From: Anthoceros angustus
Taxonomy: Eukaryota; Streptophyta; Anthocerotopsida; Anthocerotales; Anthocerotaceae
Direction of reading: 5' to 3'
DNA length: 64,000 bases
Assembly: GCA_010909165.1 (NCBI GenBank)
Contig: MU008185.1
Location: 372,001-436,000, forward strand
In this document: in pieces, positions 29,948-42,464 of the stretch
Numbering within the stretch: the first letter of the stretch is position 1
Layout: the number at the start of each line of letters is the position of its first letter
Translations under genes and position numbers: made by a program
The notes under the pieces: model-generated
What the model was told of the DNA's origin: nothing
The model's input: only the letters and a program-made list of their open reading frames with translations
Databases searched by the model: none

Positions 29948-31500
29948 CGCAAGCCAAAAAATTAGAGTGGACAAGGAACACAACATAAAGAACAAACAAA
30001 ACCAAACAAAAAAACACTTACGTGGTGTTGAACTTCCAACTTCTGCTGAAGGGTCTAAGATGATTATAAAACAATTTAAGAGAAGGGAGGTGTGGGGATA
30101 GCACACATTCATTGAATCTACACATTGTTAAATTTTGATCCCTCCACTTTATGTTAGTGAGGAAACTCCTTTCAAACCACATACTTCTGTAATTAGACCC
30201 TTTTGCCAATAATATCAAAAAAAAACAGCAAAAATGTTAGGCCTGATCGGACAGCATACTAGGAGATTCAATGGACAAATCAGCAAGGTTATCACGATTC
30301 ACGAGACGAGTAGAATGTTGGCGAGCCAACCCTTCACACGATGGAATGCCTACACACACAATTTGATGGATTAGATAACTTAAAAGTGGTAGCAAAGCAA
30401 ACTTGACAAAAGCGGCACATATGGCATATCAAAACCATCATTCTAACGTAAAGTTGACATACGGATCAAGGGTTACACCATGGACAAATTTCCTCGACAA
30501 AGCATGCGCCAAAACAAAACAAATAAGAACAAGAATGCACGCTGCGGGCTTAAAAAGACAACGACATCCTGATTAAGTGTGATGCAAAGGATGATAAATG
30601 TAAAATACAAGACAAATGAACTAACATGTATTACACCCTGTTTACCAACCTTTCCACTAGAAAATCTTGAAATTACTTCTGCGTCAAGCAGACAAAGACA
30701 ATGAAAAATAATACAAGCTCAAGAAATCTGTGATTTTCAAAAGCGGCATCTACATAAAGCGACTAAAGAGTTCATTGGCGTACAAACAAAATCCAAATAT
30801 GTTGCCACATAGAAACATAGCATCAAAAGCAAGAGAAGGTAAGAACACGACAAGAAACACCAAAACTTTGTGACAGTCAACATTGCGTGAAAAAAACAAA
30901 GCTTATCAAACAACAAAATGACTAAGCAAGCGAGAGAAAATAGCGTGACAAAACAAAAAAAAGCCATGGAACAACGCATAAAGCGAGACACAAAGTGACT
31001 TGAGACAAAACCAACAAGTTATAGCTACAAGGTGAAAACAAGCTTGAAGATGAAAATGCATAAGCAGACCTAAACAAACAGCTTGAAACAAGCAAAACTC
31101 TGGACAGCGAATCTGCTGGTCGATTTCAAAAAACGACACAATCGGCGATGGCGTCACAAACAAGTCAACAAGAGAGTAACAATCGAGAACCAAGCTTATC
31201 AAAAGTTGATTTAACGACACAAGAGCGTCAAACAGAACACACATCGCCCGAAAACAAGCAAGATGCAAGCGACAAGCCATGACCACACGACAACAAGCGG
31301 CAAGAAAGGTCGGCAACAATCAACGAACGACCGTTAAGAAGGTCAAAAGCAAAATCACTCATGGAACAGACAACCTTCAACTAGATGCAACAATACTGAC
31401 AAAAAGCGCGACAATCACGCTTGTCGTTTTCACAAAAAGCAAGCAAACTCCGTCGACGCATCAAGCGACAAATAAACAAGACAACCTAAGAAGAAATCAA
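29948..31500. other. Long AT-rich region, no gene supported
   Basis: Long open frames here are low-complexity (Lys/Gln-rich on plus, Cys/Phe/Leu-rich on minus) and look like composition effects. No domain, RNA gene or element end is recognised. Confidence 0.45.
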
Positions 31501-33390
31501 CTAGCAGCGGAGCTATCGGCGTAAACCTCATCATAGCAAAGTAGTCATTCCCTATGAGGAATCATACGGCAAAACAACGCCACACGAGATAAAAAAAAGC
31601 CTCGAACAAAGCAAGGTAGAAAACATAAACGAACACAAGAACAACCGCACCGACCATACCGGGCGCGAACACCACCGTAGCGAAACAACACCAAAACCGC
31701 ACAAACAACAAACAAGAAACAATAGGCGAGAAACAACAGAAAATAACGTAGCGCAAATGACGGCAAAAAGCATTAACCTTGGCCGACCTCGCCTCAGCAA
31801 TCAACCTTGGCCAAGCAACAAGCCTGGCCTTGACAGCAAACCCTTGGCCTTGAAAGAACCAAGACCAGCAACACCTTGGCCAAGCACGACAGACCTTGGC
31901 CTGAAAGTGAACAAGCCTTCAAACACAACTTGGCGAAAACTACAAAGCCTGAAGCCTAAAGCCTAGAACACCTTGGCCTTCAAAGAAGGCTACAAAACAC
32001 AAGCCTTGAGAGCATCACTTTGGCTCAACCGAACTAGACAACTCATGGACTTGAACAAGCACAGCATGCACAAGGCATGCCTACAAACAGCAGCCTTGCC
32101 CACCAAAGCGAAAAGACCTTGGCTGACAAAACGACAACGCTAACACGCGACCTCGGCCTCAAAACAGAATGCAGACCTCCCGCTGGAAGCCATTTATATA
32201 GGCCACAAACCCTAAACACTCTCCCTCTGGCGCGTTCTCTCTCTACCAAACATTTGAATTAGAACCTAAGATTCCGGGATTCCAACCCTCGTAGGTTCGC
32301 CATTCGCCGCCCTCAACCAAACCTAGGTTCTTGATTCCAAACCTAGCCTAACACCAAACCTAATCTCGAACCTCGGGCGTAACGAACCTACCGTTCAACC
32401 ACGGTACCCGCCCCCCTCGAACCATCTAAGAACCAGCGGCCACCTAGGGTTTGATTCTTACGCCCAACACGCCGCTCGCGCGATGTGGTCGGCTCGGGTT
32501 GATCGGGCGGTGCCTTTTGCCGTTTGGCTCCTCGGGAAGGTCTGGAGCGCAATGGCTCCTTCCCTTGTCACGCCCACCACATGCGTCGTTTGATGCGCTT
32601 CTTCTGCCTTTCTTGATTCGCCCTGTCACCAATTTGCGCGATCTACGCCCAATCGATCCGTCTCTTTTGCAGCTCATCTGGCATCCGACACGCTCACGCC
32701 ACCGCCCTCAAGACAACAAAGTCTCTTTGCGTCCTTCGTGACGTAAACCCACTAAGGTAGTGTGGTTCCTTACTTGGTTGAAGTCCTTTCTTGCCACTAT
32801 CTTTGTGGGCTCTTTTCAACCATGCTAGTGCATGAGCTGTCGCTCTGTCGGTTTCCCTTGAGCGCCTTTCTCACAAGTCATATGTTTTGTAGAAACTCAG
32901 ACCCACAAAAGACCCTTCAAGTTCCACGAGGACCTCGACCGCCCTCTTGACGTCGGCCTTATTACCTTGGTTGTTTCCTTTCTGCTGTCACAGTCACCCC
33001 CTGCGCGATCGGCGGCTTGTCTTTTGTCGCGTTTGCGATCGGATTATCTCTGCCTTTTCACCTAGGTCACAACAGCTTTCGTTGCACTTGTGGTGCGTCT
33101 CGAACTCTCGGCGTAAGTCCTTGTTGCTTGCTTTGCATCACGCATCACGGATTGAAGAGCATACCTCTGCAGTCGCGGGCATGGCGTCGCATGATTTTGC
33201 CATTTGCTCCGGACGCCAGGTGCACGACTCAAAAAGCGTGTGTTCCGATAAGTTGCGGTAGCTTCTTTATGCGATTTCTCCTTTGTCCCATCGATCGTCG
33301 GTACCTTGCGGCATCGTTGTGATCTATGCATGTTTCATTTTTGTATCAGTTCTTTAGTCTGTCGGTCTCCACGCAGTCTTTAGGTATCGA
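31501..33390 (-). other. Possible LTR or promoter-like region with TTGGCC repeats
   Basis: Between about 31777 and 31980 the string CCTTGGCC recurs at least six times with irregular spacing. A minus-strand TATA-like box TATATAAATG lies at 32191-32200. From about 32271 to 32440 AACCTA/CCTAGG-type strings recur. No coding domain is recognised. It could be an LTR or leader of a retroelement whose body is lost; I cannot find paired ends. Confidence 0.3.
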
Positions 33391-33499
33391 TTGTTCAAGA
33401 TTGGTGCTCAAACATTTTCGATGCGAGAACAAACAATTGGCTCGCGTGAAGCACTCGGGCGTTGATCGTGAGCGTAAGTTGCCCTTGCTCAACCGTTGA

Positions 33500-34380
33500 T
33501 GTTTCGGCGATTTTCATGTTTGATTTGCGTGCATCTACTTCTAATGGCCTTTTTGGCGGAATCGGGATGGAATCGAACGGCAGCAATAACGATTTTCAAA
33601 TCCAAGAAGGTACTTGATTGCTCACATATTTTATTTTTGATTGTTCTATGATTCCTTACTTTTACTAATACTTGTTGCACAACCCTGCGCGGCAACTACG
33701 GATGCCACCACAGCGCCTCGACAAATTACTTCCACCCATGGGGATCCGGGATATGCATGCGAGTTTGAACCACCTGGAGATAAGGAAAATCGTAGAAAAA
33801 GGTATTCGGAAAAATGATTGCGATTAGTCATATGTTCTCGTTGGTCGAGTCTAACAAAACCCGTGGGTTTGCGGTCCTCTGCGAGCACACAATGTTCTCT
33901 GTCATGGACAAACAAGACCTCAAGCATCTTTGCGAGATGCCTGCCCAGTTGAATAAGATAAAGAAGGTAAGCACTTTTCTTTAATTCATCTAATTATGCT
34001 CAATTTTAAAATCTTAACACTAAATCTATCTCTGCAGGATATCAAAAAGAACCTTCGAACAACAGCCCAATTGGAGCTGGAAACGTACACACTTGTGGAA
34101 AGGTTTAATGGACACCAGATTTCAATGCAAACAATGTTGGAGGGATATCAAAGTTCAATCCAGGCAATACTGGAGGTAATCTGAAATCCCTAATGCGTTC
34201 ATACCTTTTTCTTCACATGCTTCTTTGCTCATAACATGGGATTACGAATCTTTGGAAAACAATTTGCCAAAAACATAAAGGACAAAGTCGATAAGATTGA
34301 CAACAACATTGACAACGCAGCCATCTCCAATCGATACAAAAGTATTAGGTATATAATGTGCATTAATATGATTTGGTTTA
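33500..34380 (+). CDS. Small spliced gene fragment of unknown function
   Basis: Apparent exons are ~33520-33611 (TSNGLFGGIGMESNGSNNDF, donor GTACTT), ~33680-33966 (HGDPGYACEFEPPGDKENRR, then after one frame change MIAISHMFSLVESNKTRGFA and LKHLCEMPAQLNKIKK, donor GTAAGC), ~34039-34175 (DIKKNLRTTAQLELETYTLV, donor GTAATC) and ~34217-34350 (KDKVDKIDNNIDNAAISNRY). Repeated, well-spaced GT..AG borders support a real spliced gene. No domain is recognised. At least one frame break suggests decay. Confidence 0.4.
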
Positions 34381-35400
34381 AGAAATTAATGATTTTGGTT
34401 TTGATCGGGCAAAAAGAGAAAAATTGATGACTTGAGGAGGATGGACCAACTTACGGGCCGTCACTTGAGTTCACGAGTTTGGAAAGTGGATGAGCAATTT
34501 TCAATATCCACCACTTTTCAAGACTTTAAAGATAAGTATTCGCACTTTGGGAGCATAGTCTAAAAGAGCAAGTAAAGCTGACCCATCTTGAATGAAGATG
34601 GGTCCAACCCAACATTCGATGCAGACAAATCCAAGCAAGTAAGTGCGATAACTTCTCTTTTTCACTATTATTTTCATTACATATAATTCTATGTATTTAA
34701 TTACATGCGCATTGAATGCGAGAGATAGGGGCACAATTGAAAATAAGGAGTTGAAAAGCGACAGACTTGTTGTCTCTCATGGAAGAACCGAGACAACTAA
34801 AACATTCAAAAGGTACATCGTTTGAAAGGTAATATCGCATTCAAAAAAATTCTAATGTTTATGTTTCTTGAACATACGATCACATTTCAGCATGTGGGGA
34901 ATCTTCACAGCACGTGTTTAACGCTTGTCGAAAAGGTATATGCAAAGAAAGATCTTCTCCAATTGAAATGGAGGTAAATGACTAATTACTTTTACTTTTT
35001 GTTTGTAGTTATCGGAGAATCAAAGCGAGTTGTTTTCACTCTTTGAGGTGAGTACTAAAGTTAAAAATAGATAAGTTTTTATATGAATTCGACATCGGTT
35101 TAAATTGCGAAATATTCTCGCTTGGATGAAATATTGAAATGATAATACATTTATCTGGACCATACAATCAAGCTCAAAAAGTACTATTACGAAGAGCAGG
35201 GACAGAACCATATTACACTCCATCTACTCCAATAGAATATGTGTGATTTAACCAAAATATTTTGATTAGAGCCTAATTACGTGATGATAATCCTTTTATT
35301 GTGTAAAAAGTTGAAAAAAACGAAAAATAATCTGATGGTGAAGGAAATTCTTGTAAGAGAGAAATGACATATAAGCCGGGTGGTATAGGCACCCGGTCTA
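34381..35400. other. AT-rich stretch, nothing recognised
   Basis: No conserved coding frame, RNA gene or element end was seen. Confidence 0.4.
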
Positions 35401-35560
35401 AACAAGTTCACGGACCTCGGCTCGCCTCGATGCCGGTCGAGTTAGGCGCGTCTCGGCCCCAGACTCGGCGCTCCCTTACGCCGAGGCGACGTCGGGCGCG
35501 GCCTAGAAACGGTCTCGGCCTCACGGCCTCGGCGTTCTCGGTATGGCGCCCTCCGGCGTC
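35380..35560. other. GC-rich junction segment next to the gypsy integrase end
   Basis: A CG-rich patch (GCCTCGGC-type strings) abruptly follows the integrase C-terminus. It does not match the LTR at 41613 onward, so the gypsy element has lost its 3' LTR or recombined with another GC-rich element here. Confidence 0.4.
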
Positions 35561-36495
35561 CGTTCTAATCATAGCTATTACAACCCGCCATTTATCCATC
35601 TGTAGCTTCCGGAAAATCTAAATACCTACTATCGTAAAGGGCACCAAGTCTCCCGCTACTACGAAGTCCACAGTGAAGCCTCCCATCGTGCCTCTCCTTC
35701 TCTGTTCACACCTTTGTGTCTCCTCTAAGGCATCGTCCACTGATTTCCTCATGCCAAATTCTTCCAACTTTGGCTTGTTCACTATCTTCCACCGTCATTC
35801 GCTCATCTTCCATAATTCTATCGTTGGTACCTCAAATTGGCATTACGGGTGACATCGTATATCGAGATAATCTGATGTCTTCTTGTGGTCACCTTCTCCA
35901 TGATCCACGAAATAGCAGTGTAGCTTGGTATCGATCATACATATGGGAGTCACTTTGTCAAAATGTTGCATAGTAACCCATTTGTCTTCTCCGTGAGTCC
36001 GTTGGCTTTCGGGTTGTAAGCGTAGTCTTCACGTCGAATGTTGAAATAGCGATCCAGACTCGATTATCTTTGTTGAAATCGTCCCTCGATCGCTAACAAG
36101 TTCCGGTGGGCATCCATACCTTGTGATAATCCGTTCAAACAAAAACTTGGCGGCGGTGGGCGCATCATCCTTCCTTTACCTCTACCATCTTTGTGCGATG
36201 TCGCAACAATGTCTTGTCGCTGGTCGGTTGGTGGGTCGAATAGGTCCCAAAATCAATTCCCCATTTTCAAAAGGTGCGGTGGTAGGATGTCGTTAGAGGC
36301 CCTTTGGGTTCGGTGTGGGCCTCCCGTTCGACAAGCATCACAACTCGATGAATAACCATACATCTCGATACATTGTATCCCACAAAACCACTGGTTAGAA
36401 TCTTCTTTGTTGTGATTGTGGCGGAATAGTGTCCTCCCTTCCTCGTGTGCAAGGCTTCTATCACCATGGCTTTCTCATTCCCCTCAAACATCTTG
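35560..36495 (-). pseudogene. Integrase of the gypsy element
   Basis: The H2C2 zinc region reads VIEALHTRKGGHYSATITTK at about 36465-36400. It is followed by KGPLTTSYHRTF and, in other frames, the core with WDLFDPPTD-like sequence and ending GMDAHRNLL-type remnants near 36120. The C-terminal part (DFVVAGDLVPF, then LDFP) reaches about 35560. Frame shifts are frequent. Confidence 0.75.
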
Positions 36496-36959
36496 AATCA
36501 CCTCATATTTAATTTGTACCTTGCGATGCAATATGGTGCCGTGTGTATGAATACAACTCCTTCCTTTGATAAATCCACGGCAACTCCCCATGCTCTAAAT
36601 ACCTCCGACTCGGCGTTGATGAGTGTGGAGCACGCCTCCCCCTTCTTCTTACGGTCGGGGTTTACGTCGGGGTTGCGTAGTCCTTGGTCTGGCGTCCCCT
36701 CCGGTTCTCGATGCTCGCGATATCCGGAGAGTCCCAGCTCCGCCGTTTCTCGATCCGTCCTTCTGCGGTGCCTCCTGCGTCTTTCGATCATGCTTTCGAC
36801 GGCTACCAACTCCTCATCAGAACTTATCGTTCGGTGGTGGCGCTTCCCTTCATTCGTAGTCGAAATGAAGTCGGCGTTCACATGTTGCTTCCAGCCCGTG
36901 TTTCCACCTCATAATCGAATTCACCAATGTATCCATCGCGATTCGTCCGGATAGATCGG

Positions 36960-37290
36960 GTTTGTTTACCAAGTACTTGATGCGAAATGGTCCACATGGA
37001 ACACAACTTTGCAAGCCGGCGAGATAGTGTCGAAATTTCTTGCGAGAATAGATGATGCCGAGCTTCTCTTTCGATTGGTAGTTCCGTTACGCATCCGAAA
37101 GTTGGCGTCCATAGAAGATCGGCCTATCATGCTTCTTTCCATCACGTTGACTCGGGATGGCCCCTATGGCATAGGTGATACATCCACAAAGACATGAAAA
37201 GGTTCTTCCCGGTTGGGGGTTGCAATCATGCCCCAAGCTCTTTTCAAACTTAGGAGCGCTTCACAGCCCGGCGTCCGGTCAAAGGAACAT
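36960..37290 (-). pseudogene. RNase H-like region of the gypsy element
   Basis: Residues such as KFEKSLG, RPIFYGRQLSDA and VVFHVDHFA correspond to the tether and RNase H segment (..PI.Y.SR.L..AE..Y...E) of plant gypsy elements. It is interrupted by stops. Confidence 0.75.
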
Positions 37291-37399
37291 CTTTCTTGAT
37301 AGTTGCGTGAGAGGTCTTGCCTTCTTTGCAAAATCAATGATGAATCTCTGTAGTATCCCTAAGCCGATGAAGGCTCGAACTTGCCTTACCGTTTGAGCA

Positions 37400-37990
37400 T
37401 CCATCTACTGATGACTCGACCTTTTCCTATCCACCTCAAACCTCGCTTGAAACACGATGTGTGATTCCTTCATCATTCGAAATAACATTTGCTGGGTGCA
37501 ACTTCAAATTGGTTTCTCTACATACTTAAACCTTTGGCGAAGATGTCCCAAGTCGGGCTTCTCTTCCCAAACACACAAAAGTCATCCGAAATACTTCCAT
37601 GAATTTCCTCGGTACTCTCGGAAAATATTCACTACTCTACGAAGGTGGCGGGGCATTGCAAAGACCAAAGGGTAATTTGGCATATGCAAAGCGTCCCCAA
37701 TCGATGGTAAGCGTTGTTTTGTCACGATCTTCCTTTCTCGAGTGATCGATTATATCCACGAATACCCGTCTAAGCGCATCTCATGCCTGCTGTCCAATAC
37801 ACTATCCATAAGCGGCAAGGGTGATGGTCTTTCTTAGTTGCCTCATTCAACTTCACGAAATCACAGACCGAACTTTCCCTGTTGCTTCTTAGGCACAATC
37901 ACAATCGGTGCCACCCATTCTTGAGTACGGATAGATTACTCCGCCTCCATCTTGATCCAATTGCTCCTTCACCACTAGAATACTTTGGAT
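37400..37990 (-). pseudogene. Reverse transcriptase of the gypsy element
   Basis: Minus-strand pieces in shifting frames match gypsy RT: GKVRSVI, TTLTIDWGRFAYAKLPFGLC, IFREYRGKFMEVFRDDFCVFG and TNLKLHPA. The catalytic Asp pair lies at 37586-37581 within DDFCVFG. Several frame shifts make it inactive. Confidence 0.85.
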
Positions 37991-38559
37991 TGAGTCGATC
38001 TTGATCCTCACGGTCGCTCCTTCCTTCAAGTCGATTCGGTGCACTCCCAACTCCTCGGTATCGGTCATTTGTTACCTTGAGCGAAACAATCTATGTATTC
38101 CAACAACGGTGATGGAGTTGTTTCTTCTCTTTGTTAGATGCACGCATACCATGACTTTCTTCGAGGGCCAGCTCCATTTCCTCTAAGGCTTGATCCTTTG
38201 GTCCGTCCGGACAACTTCCTAGTGGCCCGTTCCTTCATCCGGAAAATCTTCATTGTCGGCTTTCCTTTATCCAAGGATCTTCTCGTCCCTTCTCCATTGT
38301 ACTCGATTCTTCTTCTATCTCGACTTGGAAGCCGTCAACAAGCAGCGGGACAATACGTTTGATCATCGATCGAAGACCTCTCCTCTCTCCTCCCCAACCT
38401 CGGTGTACTCCTCGGTGAGGATTGTTTCCCCTTCATAGGTTTCCTTGCTCCGACTCAGAGGCATGAGCCAGCATGCCCTTAGCGATCTGATAATTTCCTT
38501 CTTCCCCAATCAAGGCGCTTTGTGCCCGTATAGCCATGGCCTCCCTATCAACACTTGAT

Positions 38560-38949
38560 ACCCGGTCGGACCCGTCGCATGACCACATAAGTCAAAGGAA
38601 AACAATGCCTCCAATGTTAGTGGGTATCCAGTACCCCGGTGATCGCCCGTCGATCCGCCATTCGAAGATGGTGCGTGTCCTCGAACTTGGTGTATCCTAG
38701 TTTGCTGGCGTTTCTTCCATCATCAGTTAACCCACGAGAGTCGATGGTACCGCCTTATCAAGCATCCGTTCACTTCGACCGATATTTCACTGGCACCCAA
38801 ATCCATGAGTTCCACAACTCGTACATCCGTAATTCGTTTCTGGTTTTCTGTCGACTGAGTCCCTTTCATCGCTTCTCGCATCATACGTCGATACTTGGGG
38901 TTGTCCGACAAGAGTTGTCGAAATGTCACAAGGAATTCTTGATCCAACA
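38560..38949 (-). pseudogene. Aspartic protease region of the gypsy element
   Basis: The frame reads VRVVELMDLGASEISVEVNG, then LGYTKFEDTH and MADRRAIT, matching the linker and retropepsin part of gypsy polyproteins. The D(S/T)G active-site triplet expected before LGYTKFEDTH is not readable, probably because of frame loss. Confidence 0.6.
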
Positions 38950-41441
38950 GGGAGTCTGCAAAACTGGTGACTTTCTCAGTGAGGGGGGTCTTCTTTTCCT
39001 CAGCGATTACTTCTTCTTGAGCGGTAACCCTCCATCTTTGTCATCACTCCCCTGGACCCATGGTTTACGGGGTGCATGTTTCTTCCTTTCTTGAGTGAGT
39101 TTCCGTAATTCGGCATCGAGCATGCCACCTCTGGTGATGTCGGTGCAATTTGAAGCCTTTGGACCGCCCTCCCTCGGTGCCCGGTCTCAGCGTTTCTTCA
39201 TCTCTCGATGTCACTTCCTCACATTCTTCTTTTCTTTCGCTCGGATTCCATCTCCGAACTTCCAATTTCGAGCATTCTCCTTGTCGTTGAGGTGTCGTCC
39301 CTCCTTAGTCTTGGCCGAGTGGCGGCGTGCGACTAACTCGTCTTCCGGAGATATGCGAGTCCACTTCCTGCACTTCCAACCATTCGCCTTCTTGCTCCTC
39401 TCCCCAGCGTTCGCCGTCTTCTACTTCCACTGTCTGGGGGTGGGCACGAGAGGCATCTCTGGGTTTGGTGGAATCTCTCTGTCACTGGGGTTAGCGAATC
39501 GTACCCACAGTGCAGAATGGTCTTGGGCCCCATCTTGCATCTCCCGCTATATGACTGGCGCCTTGCGGACTGTGAAAGTGTACCCAATCATCGCCTTAGT
39601 TACGGACATGCACGCATAATGATCAGTTGTAACAATGGCGGTACATTAGGGTCGTTGAGAGGATTCCGGTCGCCATTGATTCGCGATTGCTTGCCTTGGA
39701 CCATACCTCATCCCTTTGGGTGATCTTGGGTTGATAGGTGGCTCTCATGGATTGAGGCGGTCGAGCTCATGGCACTCGATACACCTCCTCTCACGAATAG
39801 TATGGGTCTAGATCGTACTCCACGATTGACCCATCGTGTCTTGAGGCGGCATTCACGATGTATGGCTGGTGATGACAATTGCTACAAAGACTTTCTGGGT
39901 AGGGAAGGAGATCGTCGTCGGTCGATCTTGACTAATTTGATCTCGATGTACTTGACCGTTTCATCACATCTTCAAATTGTGTCTTGGTGCGACCTTCCAT
40001 TCGTTCCCTTTTCCCTTCTCAAACCTTCGTGGCGTTTCTCTTGTCTCTCTCCTTCTTCTTGACAAATGTTCCAAGTCTTTTTCACTCGCTTATGATGTGC
40101 TTCTTAGATTCGCTATCATCCGTCCGGATGTTGAATTCTCTTGAGATGATGATGGTTCCGGTAGTGTCTTGACGTCGATTCTTGACGAACTTGAAGGCGA
40201 TGTCTCTTCCTTCTTCCTCTTGCCACTCGCTTTCTTCCGTCTTCTCCTCCCTGAGCGGCCTCCCATGCTTGCTGCTCGAATGCCTTCCTCAAGGTATCAT
40301 TGCCCTGCGGTGAATCTCCATCTTCGTGGTAGTCCACAGACGAACCAATCCAACGCTTGTTCTTAGAATCGCTTGTGATTCTCCTCCGTGTTGTCCACTC
40401 TCGGAGGTATCTTCTCCAGCGTAAAACCGTTCCACATAATCGAGCAAGGATTCTTTTCTTCTTTGCAGTCGAAGTTTTGTTAACATGGGTAGTGTGGCTC
40501 AAACCACGAAACGAATAAGGAAATCAGCTCATGTCAAGCGGTGGGTGGGGTAGAGAACTTCAGCATACCATTGTTGCGCGGTCCTGTGATCTGGAAAATC
40601 GTACCCGATCATCGAGGAATCCTCGATGTTAGCCCTCGAGATGGATTGAAAAGTTTTACAAAACTTTCGGCATCGATGTCGTCCTCCTTCTTGGATCCAA
40701 ATTTGGGATATGGCTGCCTTGTGTGCGGGTGATGGGGCTTGCTCCTCGTCTTGGCTCCTCCGCTCCGCTCATGGCTATGGGCAAAGGTGTCGATCTTGTC
40801 GAGCGGTCGTCACTGCGGAGTAAGTGAAACTCGGGCAGCTCTTGCTCGTGGGTTGTGGACTTGATTGTGTCTTCGCTCTCCCACAATTCTTGCTTCTTCT
40901 CTCGCGGCGCCTCGCATATACTGCGCAACTTCCGCTGTCGAGCCAAATGATCGAGATATTGTCGATTGTAAGTGTCCCAATCCTTGCTCCTGATGCGATC
41001 AACGCCGCCCGTATGGCTGCCTCCGAGCCCTCTCGGTAACAAATGTCGCTCGTTGACTCCCCTCAGGAGATGATCTCATCAAACAAGGCGTTTTCTTCGT
41101 CGGGCTCGAGTCGAAAAATCTTCTAAGGTGTCGATGTCGAGAAGAGGATGCGAGTGCGTTCGGACGGGTGGTAGCGGACCACCCTACTTCCCTCGAGTCC
41201 TTTCACCGTTCGTGGGTGATACTAACTCCAGTCGTGACCTCGAAGGTTCGCAAAGAATGAGCTCGGCCTCCGTTCTTGGTTCCGCTCTGTCTTCTTGATG
41301 TTCCAAAGTACCACGGCTCCCGTCCGTGGGTAGGCGCTGTCGGACCTTCTCCGCAAAACAATCGAGACTAAGCGTGGTGGCGATGCGTTGTGTACTTTCT
41401 TCCTCGGTAGCGAGCTTCGCTTGACTTGGCTTTACCTCCAC
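38950..41441 (-). pseudogene. gag region of the gypsy element
   Basis: Frames on the minus strand include a charged start near 41441 (MEVKPSQAKLATEEESTQ) and LTKLRLQRRKESLLDYVERF at about 40480-40430, a pattern typical of retrotransposon gag. The frame is broken several times. The stretch toward 38950 is basic and likely the nucleocapsid end and linker, but no CCHC knuckle was confirmed. Confidence 0.55.
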
Positions 41442-41593
41442 TCTAGCGATGGCTCGGCTAACCTCTCGGGATTGCCTCTATCCGCGTCGATACTCATCCC
41501 TTGGCGCCCTTTCGCGAGTTGAAAGGGGATAATATTCGCAATGTCCGTTTACTCCCTCTCATCATTCACTCACACACACAATCCTCAAAGCAA

Positions 41594-41608
41594 ATCCCGA
41601 CAGCGCCA
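41594..41608 (-). other. Primer-binding site of the gypsy element
   Basis: On the minus strand the sequence TGGCGCTGTCGGGAT begins four bases after the LTR end. It resembles the TGGCGCCGTTGCCGGGG-type PBS of many plant gypsy elements. Confidence 0.65.
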
Positions 41609-41612
41609 AAAA

Positions 41613-42464
41613 TGTGGTAGGTTTCGGTCACCGAGCTCGCCTCGGTGGCCACACTTATCCAGTCGTTGAATCGTGAGTTCGATCCCAAGAGATTTGGTTC
41701 GGATTGTTTGCGATCGTCCTCTCACTCTCTCTCTCGTCATTACGCGGTCTACTTGTCCTCGTGGGCAACAAAGCGGTGTTATGCGTTTGGGTTATCGCAG
41801 CGCGCTCCGCCTTCGATTCCCTCCACCTCAACACTCTCCTCGCCAACTTCTGCGATCAATTCACTCTGCGACACCATAGCCAACCTCTTCACCATTCTCA
41901 AAAAACATAGCTCACGGACAACCACATACGGACTCACTTCATTCGATCCCCAAATCTAACTCTACCGTTCGCGGTTTGCGCCTCCCTTGCGGCACAAGCG
42001 CACAGGGTGACTAGCTGGGTATTTCTCTCGGGCGATTCGTATGCACAGCGGCGTAGTCGGCGCCGATCCTGGGGCCACCGAAACACAAAGCACATCCAAC
42101 AACAATCTTTCACGAGGAGGAGCTGCGTTGGCGAACCCACGCGAGGGCCTCGACCGAACCCCACCCTTCTTCTTCGCTTGGCGGGGCGTCGGTCGCACAC
42201 ACACACAAAGGGATGCGGAGGCGAAGAATGCATGACAAAGCAAGGTCGGTGTTTATTCATTCTTCCACCCTCCCTTTTATAGGTGGGGAGTCGGCCACTC
42301 GTGCTAGTTTAATGCTAGGCGACTTGCCAAGTCCAACAATAGGACTCTTGTCATACGATTCGTCCTCTCGGCTCGATCCGGCTCACCTTGACGAATATCC
42401 TATCTGTCTATCTGCCGCCACTCTTAAATACTCACACTTCCCAAGGTGTGCACCACTTGGGACA
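41613..42464 (-). repeat. 5' LTR of the gypsy element
   Basis: The inner edge is the plus-strand TGTGGTAGG at 41613, that is ..CCTACCACA on the minus strand, separated by AAAA from the PBS. A minus-strand TATAAAAG box lies at 42281-42274 and an AATAAAC string at 42257-42251, as expected for promoter and polyadenylation signals in an LTR. The outer edge is uncertain. Confidence 0.55.

Larger units (their letters stand above)
35560..42464 (-). mobile_element. Ty3/gypsy LTR retrotransposon, truncated and decayed
   Basis: Read on the minus strand the order is 5' LTR, PBS, gag, protease, RT, RNase H, integrase, which is the Ty3/gypsy order. All coding parts contain frame shifts or stops. No 3' LTR is found below 35560. 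The 5' LTR boundary at 41613 is set by the adjacent PBS; the outer boundary near 42464 (minus-strand start TGTCCCAAG) is a guess. Confidence 0.8.

Noticed and set aside
31279-31966. Lys/Gln-rich and TTGGCC-encoded proteins
   Set aside because: These are low-complexity frames from skewed composition, without codon or domain support.
32207-32440. Interstitial telomere repeat (CCCTAAA)
   Set aside because: Only one CCCTAAA unit is seen; the AACCTA-type strings do not form a regular array.
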